Source: Malaya genurostris (taxonomy: Eukaryota > Arthropoda > Insecta > Diptera > Culicidae). From it: a stretch of 64,000 nucleotides of DNA. The position numbers and the translations under genes are program-made. The stretch covers positions 171,870,975 through 171,934,974 of the forward strand of contig NC_080572.1 of NCBI RefSeq assembly GCF_030247185.1. The letters run 5' to 3'. The notes under the pieces are model-generated. The model saw nothing but the letters and a program-made list of their open reading frames with translations, was not told the origin of the DNA and did no database searches. Below, one piece after another: positions 32,661 to 45,082 of the stretch. The first letter of the stretch is position 1. Every line of letters begins with the position of its first letter.

Positions 32661-35600
32661 CTGATAACTGAAACTAGGAAAACAGAAACTCCTGCAATTC
32701 TTTACTACATTTTTTGCGCCGGATTCCATGAGGTCTTGAGACTGGTCCTGTCCGAAGAAAGATAATAGATACTATCAATCTCCTATTGGACCTCCGCCCC
32801 TCATGATGACCCTGACCCTGATTAGAGCTCTTAGTGCCCAAGATTGCGTTATCTGAACTTGCAGAAAATCTGTCCTTTAAAACTATAATAACTTTACGAT
32901 CCGGGTTTTTGCAAAACTATAATAATGAAAAAATTATTTAACTGTTGAAAAAATAGAAGTTTGAAGTCGTGGTCTTGTTTGATTCTGCTAGAAAAGAAAA
33001 AGTATTAATTTGAAGTGTTTGAATAATTTGAAGTTCATTCCTATCTGGACCGGAATGCTAAACAACGATAAGCAGTAGAAAATCAGCGTAATGAGCAAGT
33101 TCTTACGAAATATGTGTGTATCGCTGTGGATCACGATAGAAATTATTCTAGAATATTCGGGTATCTTTATGGTTAACAATATCAGCTCAGTAGAATATAA
33201 TTATTGTGAGTTTTGGAATTGTTGGAATAAAAACACTTCTGTTATCTAGAATATTTCAGCATGCCCGGATTTCGGTGTGAACAACTTTTATTTGACACAC
33301 TGCCAAAGCAACAAATTTGATCTTCTTTCAGTTGGCCAGTTCGTTTCTCAAAGTTCTTTATTATCTGCTTTCCGGCAGCACGGATCCGTAACGTTGCAGC
33401 TCATTGGAGACAGAAGTAGAAAATTCGCCGATTCTGCAAATTTACTCGAAATAGCTGGTAGAACCACAAAGAACCGAAGTACACATTGAATCATTCCATT
33501 GGCATACAAATGGGCGTCATCATGATACACTTCTTTCGTTCGTTTTCATTCTCCCCATCCTGGGGTTATGGGGAAATTTAAAACACTGACTCCTTCTTAC
33601 CAATTTGCTGTGAATTCTCTTTGTTGGAACGTGAGACGAAATCCGAAAACACTCGCACCCTTCAATTTGGTCCTGACGAGCAGCTTTCAGTTTGGAGTCC
33701 CTCTTTGGACGCTCGAGGCAGTGGGACTCTCAGATAACGGGTAATTTATCACCGTCAAATGTAATCGGTTCACTCGAACCCATCCAAGGATTTTTATAGT
33801 TTTTCGATGTGAACAAGGAGTAGAAAATATGTCGAAAAAACGCCCACCATCACAACATTTATCGTATAATACCAAATTGAAAACAATTATAGGAGGAGAT
33901 TTTAATCAAGATGGATTGAGTTGAAGTTCTAACAACATCTGCGCGTAGTTATGTTTACTTTCGGCGAAAACTTTCGAACAGAAAATCGAACGGGTTCTAT
34001 ACTAGATAAACCAGCGGACGGCCAAGTCAACCACGGCCAATACACATCTCAAGCGTCCTTAGCGGAAACGAGCGAAGCAAGTAAGCAAAACTAATTACGT
34101 CGCACTTATGGTTTTTTCGCTTATCCTTCGGAAAAATTTATTTTGATTTAATTAGTTTCAGGTTTGAAAACCTTCGAAGCTTCGCCATCATCTTCTATAA
34201 AGCCAAGTATTGGGTGATCAGTGAGCTAGACCAATGGGATGCTATCCGATGCTAGAAAAAATGCCGCTGCTGCCGTCGGACAATGTAAGGCAATGCGCTT
34301 GGTGTTATTATGATTTTTTTGTTTACCTCCCTTTCCTGGCTAGGAATGGATTGGGTTGATTAGTTGTTTTTTTTTTTTGGATTTTCGCGCTACAAGTAAA
34401 ATTGAACTAATTTCCTCTCGGTTTGTTTCTCGTTGGTAGTGATGGAAAATAAAAACTAGTTCAGACCGTTTCTAGTGTTTTAACACAAACCCAAAATAAA
34501 CCGTAAATTATTTTTCTAATCAATAAAAAGTAACTAAATTGACGGTTCATGAGACACGCTGACGAACATGTTTCATAGATTATTGTGCCACTACATTTTC
34601 CCTGCAACTTCTACAGCCGGAAATCAAACCCAATCAGAGACTCGTGCGTATTACGTAATCATAACTTGTTTCAGTTCATGGCCAATGTCTAGAACTAATA
34701 TCAGAAATACATCGGAAATTAGTGACAGTAACAGTAGCGTTGCTATATGTGGCTGTAAAATTTCCTCCTGATTCTAGTTTCCTCCCAGATAGTGGTGATA
34801 TGTGCACGCACTTTCAATGGATTCCAATGGAACCGATGTCCTCTTGCCGTCCTATCTTAGATATAGTAAGTGAGGTAAGCTAGACCACGATTACCGCATC
34901 TCAGCAAAGCTTGCATCATTTGCACCAATCATTTTCAGCCTCATATTTACAGCAGGGCTACGCAGTGAGAAGTAGTGGACGAAAAATGGACTAGCAGGGT
35001 AAAGAAGATACCTCCTTACATATTAAATATAATTTTAACATTTTCACATCTATTATTTGAATGTGATATGAATCGGATTAAAGCGAGTATGCTAATTATT
35101 AGTGAATACAGATAAAATTATCATTCACAAGAATTATTTCTACGTGATGATTGCTGGTCTTGCTGTTTCATGGTGCATTTCTTTTTCGTGTTCCCATATA
35201 CCTATTTGTATCTAAGAGAAAATATTCAGTTGAGAATTTTGGTGGCCCTGAAATAGACCGTCTAGTTCGCAAATGTTTGTGATGAAATGTGCTGATCAAG
35301 ATCATCCAATATTTTCCTTAATTGCGAATCAGTTAGTCAGTAGAATTCCGATGAAAAACATAATTTTTACGTTAATAAATTGTAGGTTCTCAAAAGAACC
35401 GATTCGTAGATGCTGGCTGTGTGGCAGGGCTCTGTTTGAATATAAGATAGAAACTTTTCATCTCCGTTAGGAGTGTCTTGGAGATCAGGGAAAATTAGAT
35501 CTTGTTTGTTCTTAAGGTATGTAACCCACCTTTCGGCTCAAGAAAAGAAGCCCATTCTTTTGATTAATCTAGGAAGTGTGATTTTATTTCAATGAATTAA

Positions 35601-35689
35601 AAAAAAGTACATTTTGCGTTATGTCAATGAAAACTTTTGTATCTAAATATGTGGAAAATTGTAAATTCTACGGCTTCTGTACCAAAATC
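32661..35689. other. Gene-poor region, no recognised feature
   Basis: An acceptor-like ATATTTCAG at 33251-33259 precedes a 76-codon open frame (to 33489; C-terminal residues GRTTKNRSTH) of unknown nature. Composition near 34000-34100 is slightly GC-richer. I find no domain, RNA gene or mobile-element landmark that I can support. Confidence 0.35.
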
Positions 35690-36270
35690 CTATTTTGTCG
35701 TGAATACGACTTACTTTACTATAGGTCGATTTTTCAAAATTCACCCTGTACAAGAATGGGTAGAACTTAATCATGAATATCGCTTGTTGTACTTAACACA
35801 AAACCATATTTTTTTTCTTCATTCTATCGGAAATATGAATTTTTGGTAAAATTTTCTTTATTATGAAATAATCACAAATAATTCAAAATTATAGTTTTCT
35901 GAAATGTTTGGTTCCAACGAGTATTAAAGATGAAAACTCATAAGGCTTGTTTGTCTTTCTCGTGCTCGCACGACGGTTTTGATGATTCAGTGAGTGACGT
36001 TGCATTTTCGGGTTACCAACTGAGTTGGTATAAAATGTAAAAACTGACACATTTCATTCATTCTAGCCAGCGCAGTTGACTGTTTATATCAGTTAATTAC
36101 ATGTTCAGATTATCAACGAACTGTTTGTTGAAAACATTTTTTTAGTCTCTTTTGTCCTGTATTACTAATTTGTGTCTTAGCATAAGTGTGTCGTTTATAC
36201 GTCGTACTTTAGTATAGGTGCATCGTTGAAATTTTGGAAGTAAAGAACTCTGCACAATTCACACAATCTA

Positions 36271-37173
36271 ACAGTTCGGCTGAAAAGTTCGTATCGTTTA
36301 ATAGAAACACACATTTTTTTTGCCAAAATTCGTTTTTATTATTCAACATAATTGCCATCAGAGGCGATATAGCGATTATAGCGATTTTCCAACTTTTCGA
36401 TACCATTTTTGTAGTACGATTTGTCTTTTGCCTCAAAATAGGCCTCAGTTTCAGCGATTACCTCTTCATTGCTTCTAAATTTTTTACCAGCGAGCATTCT
36501 CTTGAGGTCTGAGAACAGGAAAAAGTCACTGGGGGCCAAATCTGGAGAATACGGTGGATGATGGAGCAATTCGAAGCCCAATTCATTCAATTTCAGCATG
36601 GTTTTTCGTTGTTGTTTTTGATCGATTGTGAGCTCACGCGGCACCCATTTTGCACAAAGCTTTCTTATATCCAAATATTCGTGAATAATATGTCCAACAC
36701 GTTCCTTTGATATCTTTAGGGTGTCAGCTATCTCGATCAACTTCACTTTACGGTCATTGAGAATCATTTTGTGGATTTTTTTCACGTTTTCATCGGTAAC
36801 AGCCTCTTTTGGACGTCCACTGCTTTCATCGTCTTCGGTGCTCATATGACCAGTACGAAATTTTGCAAACATCTCACGAATTGTTGCTTCGCCCGGTGCA
36901 GAGTCTGAATAACACTCATCAAGCCATTTTTTGGTATCGGCGGCACTTTTTTTCATCAAAAAGTAGTGTTTCATCAACACACGAAATTCCTTTTTTCCAT
37001 TTTTGCACAATAACAAAAGTAGCTTCATTCAAAATGCAATATCTCACAAACTAATAATCAGACAGCTGTCAAATTTATACACGTATCTTTTGAAGGTACT
37101 AACTGAAAATGGTATGGATTTAATTCTAGTGGCGCCCTCTCATAGAAACGATACGAACTTTTCAGCCGATCTG
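36271..37173 (-). mobile_element. Mariner element with internal deletion
   Basis: The terminal inverted repeats are ACAG[TA]TCGGCTGAAAAG and continue through TTCGTATCGTTT, with 28 of 29 positions equal between the two ends. TA is duplicated at 36269-36270 and 37174-37175. At 903 bp it is shorter than the usual ~1.3 kb of mariners, because the middle of the transposase is missing. The ends, TA target and protein type place it in the mariner family (irritans-like). Confidence 0.92.
36339..37028 (-). pseudogene. Mariner transposase, catalytic core deleted
   Basis: The 229-residue frame is uninterrupted. The N-terminal half (about 1-140) is a complete mariner DNA-binding region with two helix-turn-helix units (FRVLMKHYFLMKKSAADT; KLIEIADTLKISKERVGHII). 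The frame then jumps from DQKQQRKTM directly to KLNELGFELLHHPPYSPDLA. About 110 residues are lost, including the segments that carry the first two catalytic aspartates. The third aspartate (SPDLAPSDFF) and the C-terminal tail (AETEAYFEAKDKSYYKNGI) remain. It could still bind the element ends but not cut. The open frame across the deletion is notable. Confidence 0.9.
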
Positions 37174-37277
37174 TTATCAACTTATGTCAATGATTCTAGA
37201 TATTTAGAAGTGTAAAGCTTTATTCGTATTCACGCTATCCAGTTACGTCTCTGATATTACCCACCCACTGTTTTTCG

Positions 37278-37521
37278 GTGAGCACAATATCTCAAAAAAC
37301 TAATGTATCGATTAATTCCAAATTTTCAATTGTTGTTCCTAGTTGCTATATAGCTAGTTTATGAACGAAGGGGTTTGCGGAAAAAAATGTACATTTTTTG
37401 GAGATGTTTTTTTTTTAAACTAGCTAGCTTTTCGTTCATAAACTAGCTATAGTAATTAGGAATATCATCTGGAAATTTAGAATTAATCTATTCTCTTTAG
37501 TTTTTTGTATATCGTGCTCAA
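37278..37521. repeat. Long imperfect hairpin
   Basis: The left arm 37278-37369 (GAGCACAATATCTC ... AGCTAGTTTATGAACGAA) is the inverted complement of the right arm 37431-37521 (TTCGTTCATAAACTAGCT ... ATCGTGCTC), with a loop of about 60 nt. The arms are roughly 90 bp with scattered mismatches. No coding content; the structure is typical of a foldback/MITE-type insertion. Confidence 0.8.
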
Positions 37522-37747
37522 TGCAATAAGCGTTTTTCGGCAGGAACCGCACAGTCTACAATCTACAATCTACAATTTTACATGCAACGATAAAATCCTA
37601 TTCACAAACCTAACAAAACATGTACTATTCGATGCTTTTTTATTCACTGAAATAAAATCACTTCCACACTTCCTATAGTAATCAAGAGATTGTACTTCTT
37701 TTTTTTACCCGGAAGCTATGTGACTGTGACAACCGTCTTTTGAATTG

Positions 37748-38525
37748 AGGCCCGGATGGTCGAATGTCATATACCATTCGACTCAGTTCAACGAACTGAG
37801 CAAATGTCTGTGTGTGGTTTTGTTTGTATGTATGCGTGTATGTGTGTATGTGATTTTCGCAAATTCAGATTCAAATAAAAGGTTTTATAGTCCCATATAT
37901 CACTATTGAATGAAATTTTCGAAATCGAAAAAATAATTTTGATGCCAAAAGGCTGCAATTTTGCATGAAACGTCGAGATTTAGTTTCATCTAGAAAAAAA
38001 TTCCCAGAAAGTTGATTTTTTTCAAAAACAAATTTGTTTTGAGATGACACTAAATCTCGACGTATCATGCATTTTAAAGAGTTTCGGCATCAAAAAAAAA
38101 TTCGATTTTGGAAATTTCATATACTCTCCCCTATGGTGCTTTTTCCAGATCGAAAATTTTCAAGCCTTAACCGCCGGGCATCACCCCTTACGCATGTCCG
38201 ATTTAGCTCAAATTTTGCATGAGAACGTTTTTCAAGGTGCGTAAACTTCTGGGCCCTGGCGGTTTACGAAATTAGAGGTGATCCCAAAAGATTGGCACCC
38301 TTATATATATATAAGAGCGGTAAAAATCAGCCATCTCTGAGAAAATTGAGCGCGTTCAAATATCTTCGAAAAGTGCACACACATAAACACACACATACAC
38401 ACACAGACATTTTCCGATCTCGTCGAACTAAGTCGAATGTTATATAACACTATGGGTCTCCGAGGCTCCGTTCAAAAGTCGGTTTTTCCAGCAATTCTAA
38501 TACCTTCCTATAGAGAAAGGCAAAA
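37748..38525 (-). repeat. Dispersed hairpin repeat, copy c
   Basis: This is an inverted relative of 610-1965 and 41100-42080. The central hairpin is 37905-38135 (CATGAAACGTCGAGATTTAG against TAAATCTCGACGTATCATG). It ends with the AATACCTTCCTATAGAGAAAGG palindrome, written here in two overlapping halves (TACCTTCCTATAG, CTATAGAGAAAGG). Confidence 0.75.
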
Positions 38526-40330
38526 CGGATCTCACTTCAATTTCTCAGCAATGGTTAAACCGATTCTCACAAATCATGATTCCAATTGAAGCGCTCAGTG
38601 TTTTACAAGATACTGAGCAATTTCATCTAGATCCAACTTCCGGTTCCGCAATTATAGGGCAATGAGTATCAAAACTTTCAAACTGTCATACAAAATAATG
38701 CAAAATCGGTACGTGCTCGTACGGAAGAAGAAAACGCCACCGCCTAGCACAAAACGTGCTTTGTTCATTTTTGTATAGCGAGCATGGTTGCAACATTTAA
38801 GTCTATATTAATTTGACATAACTGGTTACAAATTGAAAAGGTGATTTTAGTTTATACCGAAGAAATTTTTTGATTTTATTCAAATTTGTAAAAAAATCTT
38901 GACAGATTGTTCGAGCGATTTTTTTGAAATTATAAGTAATATGAGAAAGGTATCATTACACCACTATGTGGATTAAAAACATGATTAATCCACCTAGCAG
39001 TGAGATGATACCTTTTTTGTCAATCCGCATATATATTTGCATGGATATTCTTAGGTGTTTTAGTTCTCATGACATTATTTTAAATTGAGATTTTAATCAC
39101 TCATTACCCTGTAATGTCGAAACTGCAAATCGTATCGATTTTCAATCTTAACGTGTGACAATCGATTGAACATTCCATGAGATGTCGAAGTAAGTTCCAC
39201 TTTAGAGTTTTTCGTCATTATTTATGGTACTTCCAGAGCTGGTATTCAGGAACTAGCATAACCAAAAATGATTCGAATGGCCATAAATTAATACGCCAAA
39301 CAATTTACGTCTTCTATATCGGTATGAATTTCAAAAACTCATCATCTGTAATTCCAGTCTCGGATAAAATTCACCAATTTTGTATGGGACCTTAAGTCCG
39401 GATTTGTATTTTGTATGGGACCTGAATTTTTGTTTTTGAAGTTCAATTTGGCGAAAATGACCGAGAAATTTTGAGAAACGATTCAATACTGGAACCGGAA
39501 TTCTAAAATCGGTGCAGCTGAAATCAGTTAAATTCACCTGAGGAGTGAGAAATTGTAATGCGAATTAAAATTTGGGGGTACATTCCGAATCCAAAAACGA
39601 ATACTGCTGAAACTGAAATAAATTTATTTGGTAATCGATTATCAAAATCTGCAAACCCGATAAACCTGATTAATTTATGTGAAATGGACATTTTTATACT
39701 AATCACCCTGTATCTCCTAAACCAGAAGTCGGATCTGACTAAAAAGTAATATGTTTTATAGGATTTTAAGACCTCTCATTGGAATCATAGATGATTCTTA
39801 TATTTCATTTGAATCTTAGATCGGTTCAGCCATCTACGAGAAAAATGAATTGCACTATTTTAATTTCGTTTCACATATCATCCTGTGGTTCCGCAATCAG
39901 AAGTCGGATCCAAACGTAATTCAGGAACCTTGTTTGGGAGTATACGACTTTTCATATGAATCAGAGTTTGTAGAAAACGTTTTAACCATCTCCGAGAAAA
40001 TTGAGTGAAATTATTTGTCACACACGCATTTGCTGATCTCGACGAACTGAGTCGTATGGTATATGGAAGTCATGTTCTTCCAGCATTTATTGCTGTAAAT
40101 AGTTTAAATCAATATAATTATGGAATTACTTCCAACTCGATAATGCTGGTATCATTTGGTTTACATATGCCATATTCGAAATAATGTTGCCAAAAATGAA
40201 CCGTGCTAAAATTGGTCCGAGGCAAATTGTCATGAAAAAGGATGCTGTACACAGTGATTTTGGTACTTATACCGTTTTCGTTTATTGATCGGAGCAGCCC
40301 GAGAACTGACCCAGAGTCGCCCAAACAACT
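38526..40330 (+). repeat. Block of dispersed repeat fragments
   Basis: Family landmarks recur throughout: CCACTATGTGGATT at 38961, an inverted CCACCTAGCAGTGAGATGAT at 38990, and several variants of 'CCTGTA...CGAAACTGCAAATC', AGAAGTCGGATC and CAGCCATCT. 38985-39400 is the inverted partner of 31540-32040. 39888-40225 is nearly duplicated at 63684-64000. Short ORFs here are not genes. Confidence 0.65.
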
Positions 40331-40649
40331 TTTGAGATGTTTGTTTTAGCAACCTGGGGTCGTTCTAGATCGAACTCCAATCGCGTAGTTTCGCTCTGAA
40401 AGTTTTCTCGGGTCGCACCACGACATCCATGCGAGTTTGTTTATTTTATCTTTTTTTTATGAGTTGTTGTTTAGGGCGCGAACCACGTGCTCGTTTTACT
40501 CGGAGTCAGAGTTGCCCGCGTGTAGGTTCAAAAACGAAAACGGTATTAGAAACAATTATATGTAACAGTATAAAAAATCGTGTTTCATGTTGCTCCCAAG
40601 CATTGCTTTTTCATACAGCGCTCAAAATTCCTTCTACTGGAATAAGGCT
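40331..40649. other. Short unassigned stretch
   Basis: A somewhat GC-richer stretch with an 82-codon ORF (40429-40677) that resembles nothing known to me. Confidence 0.3.
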
Positions 40650-41085
40650 TACACAAAAATATCGATATCTCCGTTAAAAATGGACGGATTTTAACAATCT
40701 ATGGCTTGTTGGATAGGTATTACCGTGTGGAATCTAAGTATAGAAACATATTCTGTTTTCAAGGCCAAATGTGACAGATACTGTCAAAAAAAAAAACAGA
40801 TACTGAAAATTTTGACATAAAACTTTGTATAACTCAAAAAGTAAACATCCGAACTCATAACCATTCAATAGCGTTCTGAGTGACGGGGAGACCTTTCGTT
40901 TGCGACTAGTTTGATCAAAATCGGTCCAGCCATCTCTGAGATCTCGAACTCTTAGTTGACAACACACATACAGATACACACACATACACACACACGGACA
41001 TTTGTTCAATTCGTCGAGCTGAATCGATTGGTATATGATATTCGACCCTCCGGGCCCCGGAAAATTTTTCTAAAGTTTGAGCTTA
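40650..41085 (+). repeat. Dispersed repeat, partner of 29655-30060
   Basis: It is the inverted counterpart of the 29.7-30.0 kb copy and ends with GAATCGATTGGTATATGATA and a CCTCCGGGCCCCGG edge. Confidence 0.75.
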
Positions 41086-41099
41086 TTTTATACCTATTT

Positions 41100-42082
41100 T
41101 TACCTTTTTGCCTTTCTATATAGAAAGGTATTAGAATTGCTGGAAAAACCGACTTTCGAACGGAGCCTCGGAGACCCATAGTGTTATATACCATTCGACT
41201 TAGTTCAACGAGATCGGAAAATGTCTGTGTGTGTTTGTGTGTGTGCACTTTTCGAAGATATTTGAACGCGCTCAATTTTCTCAGAAATGGCTGAACCGAT
41301 TTTAACAAACTTGGGCTCGTTTGAAAGCTACTATCGGACCATTGATCAAGTTCGAAGATCAAATGGCTGTGACTTTTGGTTCCGGAGATATGATTGTATA
41401 AGTGACGTACATGTAAAATTTGACCTAAATCGGACATGCTTAAGGGGTGCTGCCCGGTGGTAAAGGTTTGATATTTTCGATCTTGAAAAAGCACCATAGG
41501 GGGGAGTACATGAAATTTCCAAAATCGAAATTTTTTTTTGATGCCGAAACTCTTAAAACTGCATGAAACATCGAAATTTAGTGTCATCTCAAAAAAAAAT
41601 TTTTTTTTTAAATCAACTTTCTGGGACTTAGACAAATTTCCATATATTTTCTAAGTCCCAAAAAGCCGTCTTTTTCAAAATTTTTTTTTTTCGAGATGAC
41701 ACTAAATCTCGACGTTTCATGCAATTGTAAGCCTTTTGGCATCCATTTTTTTTTCGATTTCGAAAATTTCATGTACTCCCCTCTATGGTGATTTTTCAAG
41801 ATATATGAAAATTCCACTAATTGGACTGAGAAGGGTTTTTTTTAGATTAGCATCACTGTTCTCAAACAAAAAGGGAACGCAAATGTCAAGCACTAGTTTG
41901 GAAAAATGATGCTGACTGTGTGACATAAACACTGAAGCATGCTTTTGTGAACTACTCGAATCAATCTGAATCAATTGGTGTCAAAGTTAGTATAAAATTT
42001 ATTTAATAAAAGTATGAAACATATTTTCATGAGACTGATCTGAAAGAAGAGAAAGGCATTATCACACCACTAGGTGGATAGA
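41100..42082 (+). repeat. Dispersed hairpin repeat, copy b
   Basis: It opens with the palindrome CCTTTCTATATAGAAAGG (41111) and ends with CACCACTAGGTGGAT. The central hairpin (41511-41777) has arms of about 125 bp: GCATGAAACATCGAAATTTA faces AAATCTCGACGTTTCATGC. It is the cleanest of the three copies. Its 209-codon minus-strand ORF (41006-41635) is an artefact of the repeat. Confidence 0.8.
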
Positions 42083-42089
42083 GAAGGGT

Positions 42090-42320
42090 TTTTATATATA
42101 CATAATCGATTATCACACTTGTAGATTCAAATTCGATCCGATTTGCAATTTCGAAATTACAGAGTAATGAGTGATTAAAATCTCAAATTGTCGCTTAAAA
42201 CGATGGTCATTAAAATAATGTCATGAAAACTTAAACACCGAAGAATATTCATTCAAAAAACACATGCGGATTGATAAAAAACAAGGTATCATCTCACTGC
42301 TAGGTGGATTAAACACGTTT
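42090..42320 (+). repeat. Dispersed repeat tail
   Basis: It matches 31870-32040 in direct orientation (GGTCATTAAAATAATGTCAT, GAAGAATATTC, CAAGGTATCATCTCACTGC) and ends with the GGTGGATTAA motif. Confidence 0.7.
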
Positions 42321-44754
42321 TTATATATAAAAAAGGTAAAAAATTTAAAAAGGTTTTTTTTTAAATTTAATAATATTACTGGTTATGCTCAGAGATGCCA
42401 GATGGTGGTTGGCAATGGTTGGTGGGTTGGAACTTATCTCGATGACGCTGTCAGATATCGATGATGGCCGCATCCTTCTGTCCGTGTAGATTCGCGTGAA
42501 TGTGTAACTTCTTAATTGAATTTGCAATCAGTGGTTATCTAAAATACATAATTTTACCGATTGCGAAATCTCAAGAGTTACCAGCTGAATTCAGGATCAA
42601 TTTGCTCCGGCCTGAATGGAACTTTGTACATATCTCTACTATGGCAAACAATTAATTTTGCACGGATAGAGAGAGGATAGGATTTTTTTTCATTCACTTT
42701 TTTGAATCGTTATATCACGGAAACCATTATTTGTATGCAAATTGCGTCCAAGAAACAGCTCTAAGCAGGAAAACAGAAGTTGAATTTTCAAGGATTACTC
42801 TAGAATTAACCCATTGAATTGGGAATTGATAATAGGTGCAAAACATTAAATTTAAAAAGTCTGTTTTATTTTACATTACACTGAAAAATTTATTTCTCGG
42901 CTCAAATAAAAGATCTTATGGTTCCATCGGTTACAACTGATTTTTTTCTGGATCCGACTCACGGAATTATGTGCTAAAAATTTCAACCCGTTATTTAGAG
43001 TTATTCTAATGTTGAGCAATTTAGTTAAAAGTCAATGAAAGGTAAGAATCCCACAAGTAATACCATTATACAACGTACGACCGGGCTCTAAAAATGAGTT
43101 TCTAGTAAAACGCGCTTTTAAGTTAGTTGCATCAAATTAATGGCTGAAGGGAGTAAAAAACTTTTCGATTATGATATCAGCACATATTTCTAGAGATGAA
43201 AAAATAGCTATTCCTAACGTGCAGTCCGCGGAATCATTCTCACGAACAACTTTTTTGTCTGTCAGTGATTGTGTCTAGCAGTACGTGTTGTTGTGTTACC
43301 TAATCTTTGTTATAATATAAGTTCTATGTCTATATGTCTATAACATGATCATGTTGTCGTTTGCACTAACGTGTGTGTCATTTTTCGTTCATACCAGGTT
43401 ATTTTCGAAATCAAAGTAAATCTATTTCCAGCCCACAAAATTAATATCCGCGGAGAACGGAGGACGCTATATACAGGCCCGTACCCAGGATTTCATTTCG
43501 CGAGGGACCCAAAGATTAAAAAAATAATGTTACTGAAGATTGCTTATGTACCTAATTTTTGGTGTGCCTTTTACGGGTGTTTTTAACATACACTTCAAAC
43601 TTTTACACTGGAACTGATATTGTATTACATTTCATTACATGTCACATGTCTGAGACCTTCTAAATAATTATATGTTTTTTATTTCGGGAGGGGCCAGGAC
43701 CATTTCCAGTGCCCAGTGATAATTTTAAGATGCTCCGTTTTACTTTCACTTACCCAACTGATACGAGTAGTTTTCTAACGAAGCGATGAGCAAGCAGATA
43801 TTGAGAGACAAATGCGAACGGTGATTTAGTTAATTACAAATGCAATACACCAGTCATTTAATGTCGGTTTCTCGCAATAAATCAGTGAAAGCACTTTGGA
43901 CGATGTTTTGTGGTGTCGTTACAATCGGGACCGAATACATGATGGTCAGCCGCAGTATCCAGCTCGTAATTGATGAATGGTTAGTCGGAAGGTATTGCTG
44001 CAAGCGATGATCGATTCGGGGCTCTATTGGTATTGATAAGTGCGATGCTTGATGGTAATAATTTAGAATTTTTTTCAATAATGACTTATGATTTCGCCGT
44101 CAGTATGCCAAGTTTTTGCTCCTGTTTGCGTCCATTGAACGCAACAAATGGTATGGCAAGCAGTAGATTGGAAAATACGATTTGAATTTTAACTTTAAAA
44201 CATATGCTAAGTTCCATATTTGCATTACAGAAAATCAGACTTGATACAACTAGTAATCTAATTAATTAGCAAAGAGACACGGTTAAAGCAACTAGTTCTG
44301 ATGTTTATTCTATAATTTGGGTCAATCAAATACGATTAAGCGCTTTAGTAGCTTCACTTGCTTATTTCATAGACTAAATTAAATTTACCCCGCAGTTGGA
44401 GTTCGCGTGTGAGAGCTGGAGCATAGAACAAAATTAACAAAGATATTTTATGTTGTAGTTGACAGTTAACATTACTGGTGCATTTTTCAAAACTTTCCAT
44501 ATCATGAATTGTAAAAACTTGTTTTAATCTACCCAGTGGTGATGCCATTCTCATATATAATACTGTATTCTTCATAACAATTATTTTTTACTCTTGATAT
44601 TTATTTCTTAAGAAAAATTGGTTCAACTACTAGTAAAACTTATTGAACAGTTCTCGGAAGAAAATGAAGTGAGTTCCGATAATTTCTAATGTGGCGAAAA
44701 TTAATGCAATTCAAAAATTGGACTAGCCTTGAACCCAATTTAGAATTCTTTCTT
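42321..44754. other. AT-rich region without recognised features
   Basis: ORFs of 60-77 codons occur on both strands with no identifiable domain. A fragment near 43479 (CCCGTACCCAGGATTT) looks like the edge of a common DNA-element family, but no partner edge was seen. Confidence 0.35.
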
Positions 44755-45074
44755 ACTTTTTTGTCGTGAATACGACTTACTTTACTATGGGGTGCCTTTT
44801 CAAAATTGGCCATGCGGAAGAATGGGCAGAACTTAATCGTGAATATCTCGACTTGTATTAATTGCAGCAACATAATTCTTTCACTATGTCATCAAAAATA
44901 TGATCAGGAATTTAGGATAATATTTTGAACAGTGTTAGATAACCACAAACAACTCAAAAATTAAGTTTTCTCAAAATTTCAAAATAATGCGGAAAACTCT
45001 TTACTTTCGCTTGGGTTTTTCGCGCAAGGACGACGATTTTGAGGTAGTCAGGCACATATCTTCAACTGAATGCG

Positions 45075-45082
45075 TATAAAAG
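45075..45082 (+). promoter_or_regulatory. TATA box
   Basis: TATAAAAG with a GC-richer upstream (TTCGCTTGGGTTTTTCGCGC) and a pyrimidine-rich probable start region about 30 bases downstream. The equivalent box in copy 1 is at 36029. Confidence 0.6.

Larger units (their letters stand above)
35690..37262 (+). repeat. Promoter-bearing repeat, copy 1 (split by a mariner)
   Basis: It aligns with 44755-45978. Both copies share TTGTCGTGAATACGACTTAC near the start, GAATGGG(T/C)AGAACTTAATC, a TATA box (36029-36035) and AGT(A/C)TAGG(T/C)GCATCGTT. They also share the right edge TATTCGTATTCACG, then GTCTCTGA(T/C)ATTAC. The mariner at 36271-37173 interrupts it. The position corresponding to the second stem-loop of copy 2 is degenerate here (TCTCTTTTGTCC near 36146). 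Confidence 0.7.

Noticed and set aside
41006..41635. 209-codon minus-strand ORF
   Set aside because: It lies entirely in the dispersed hairpin repeat and its frame is broken in the other copies; it is not a gene.
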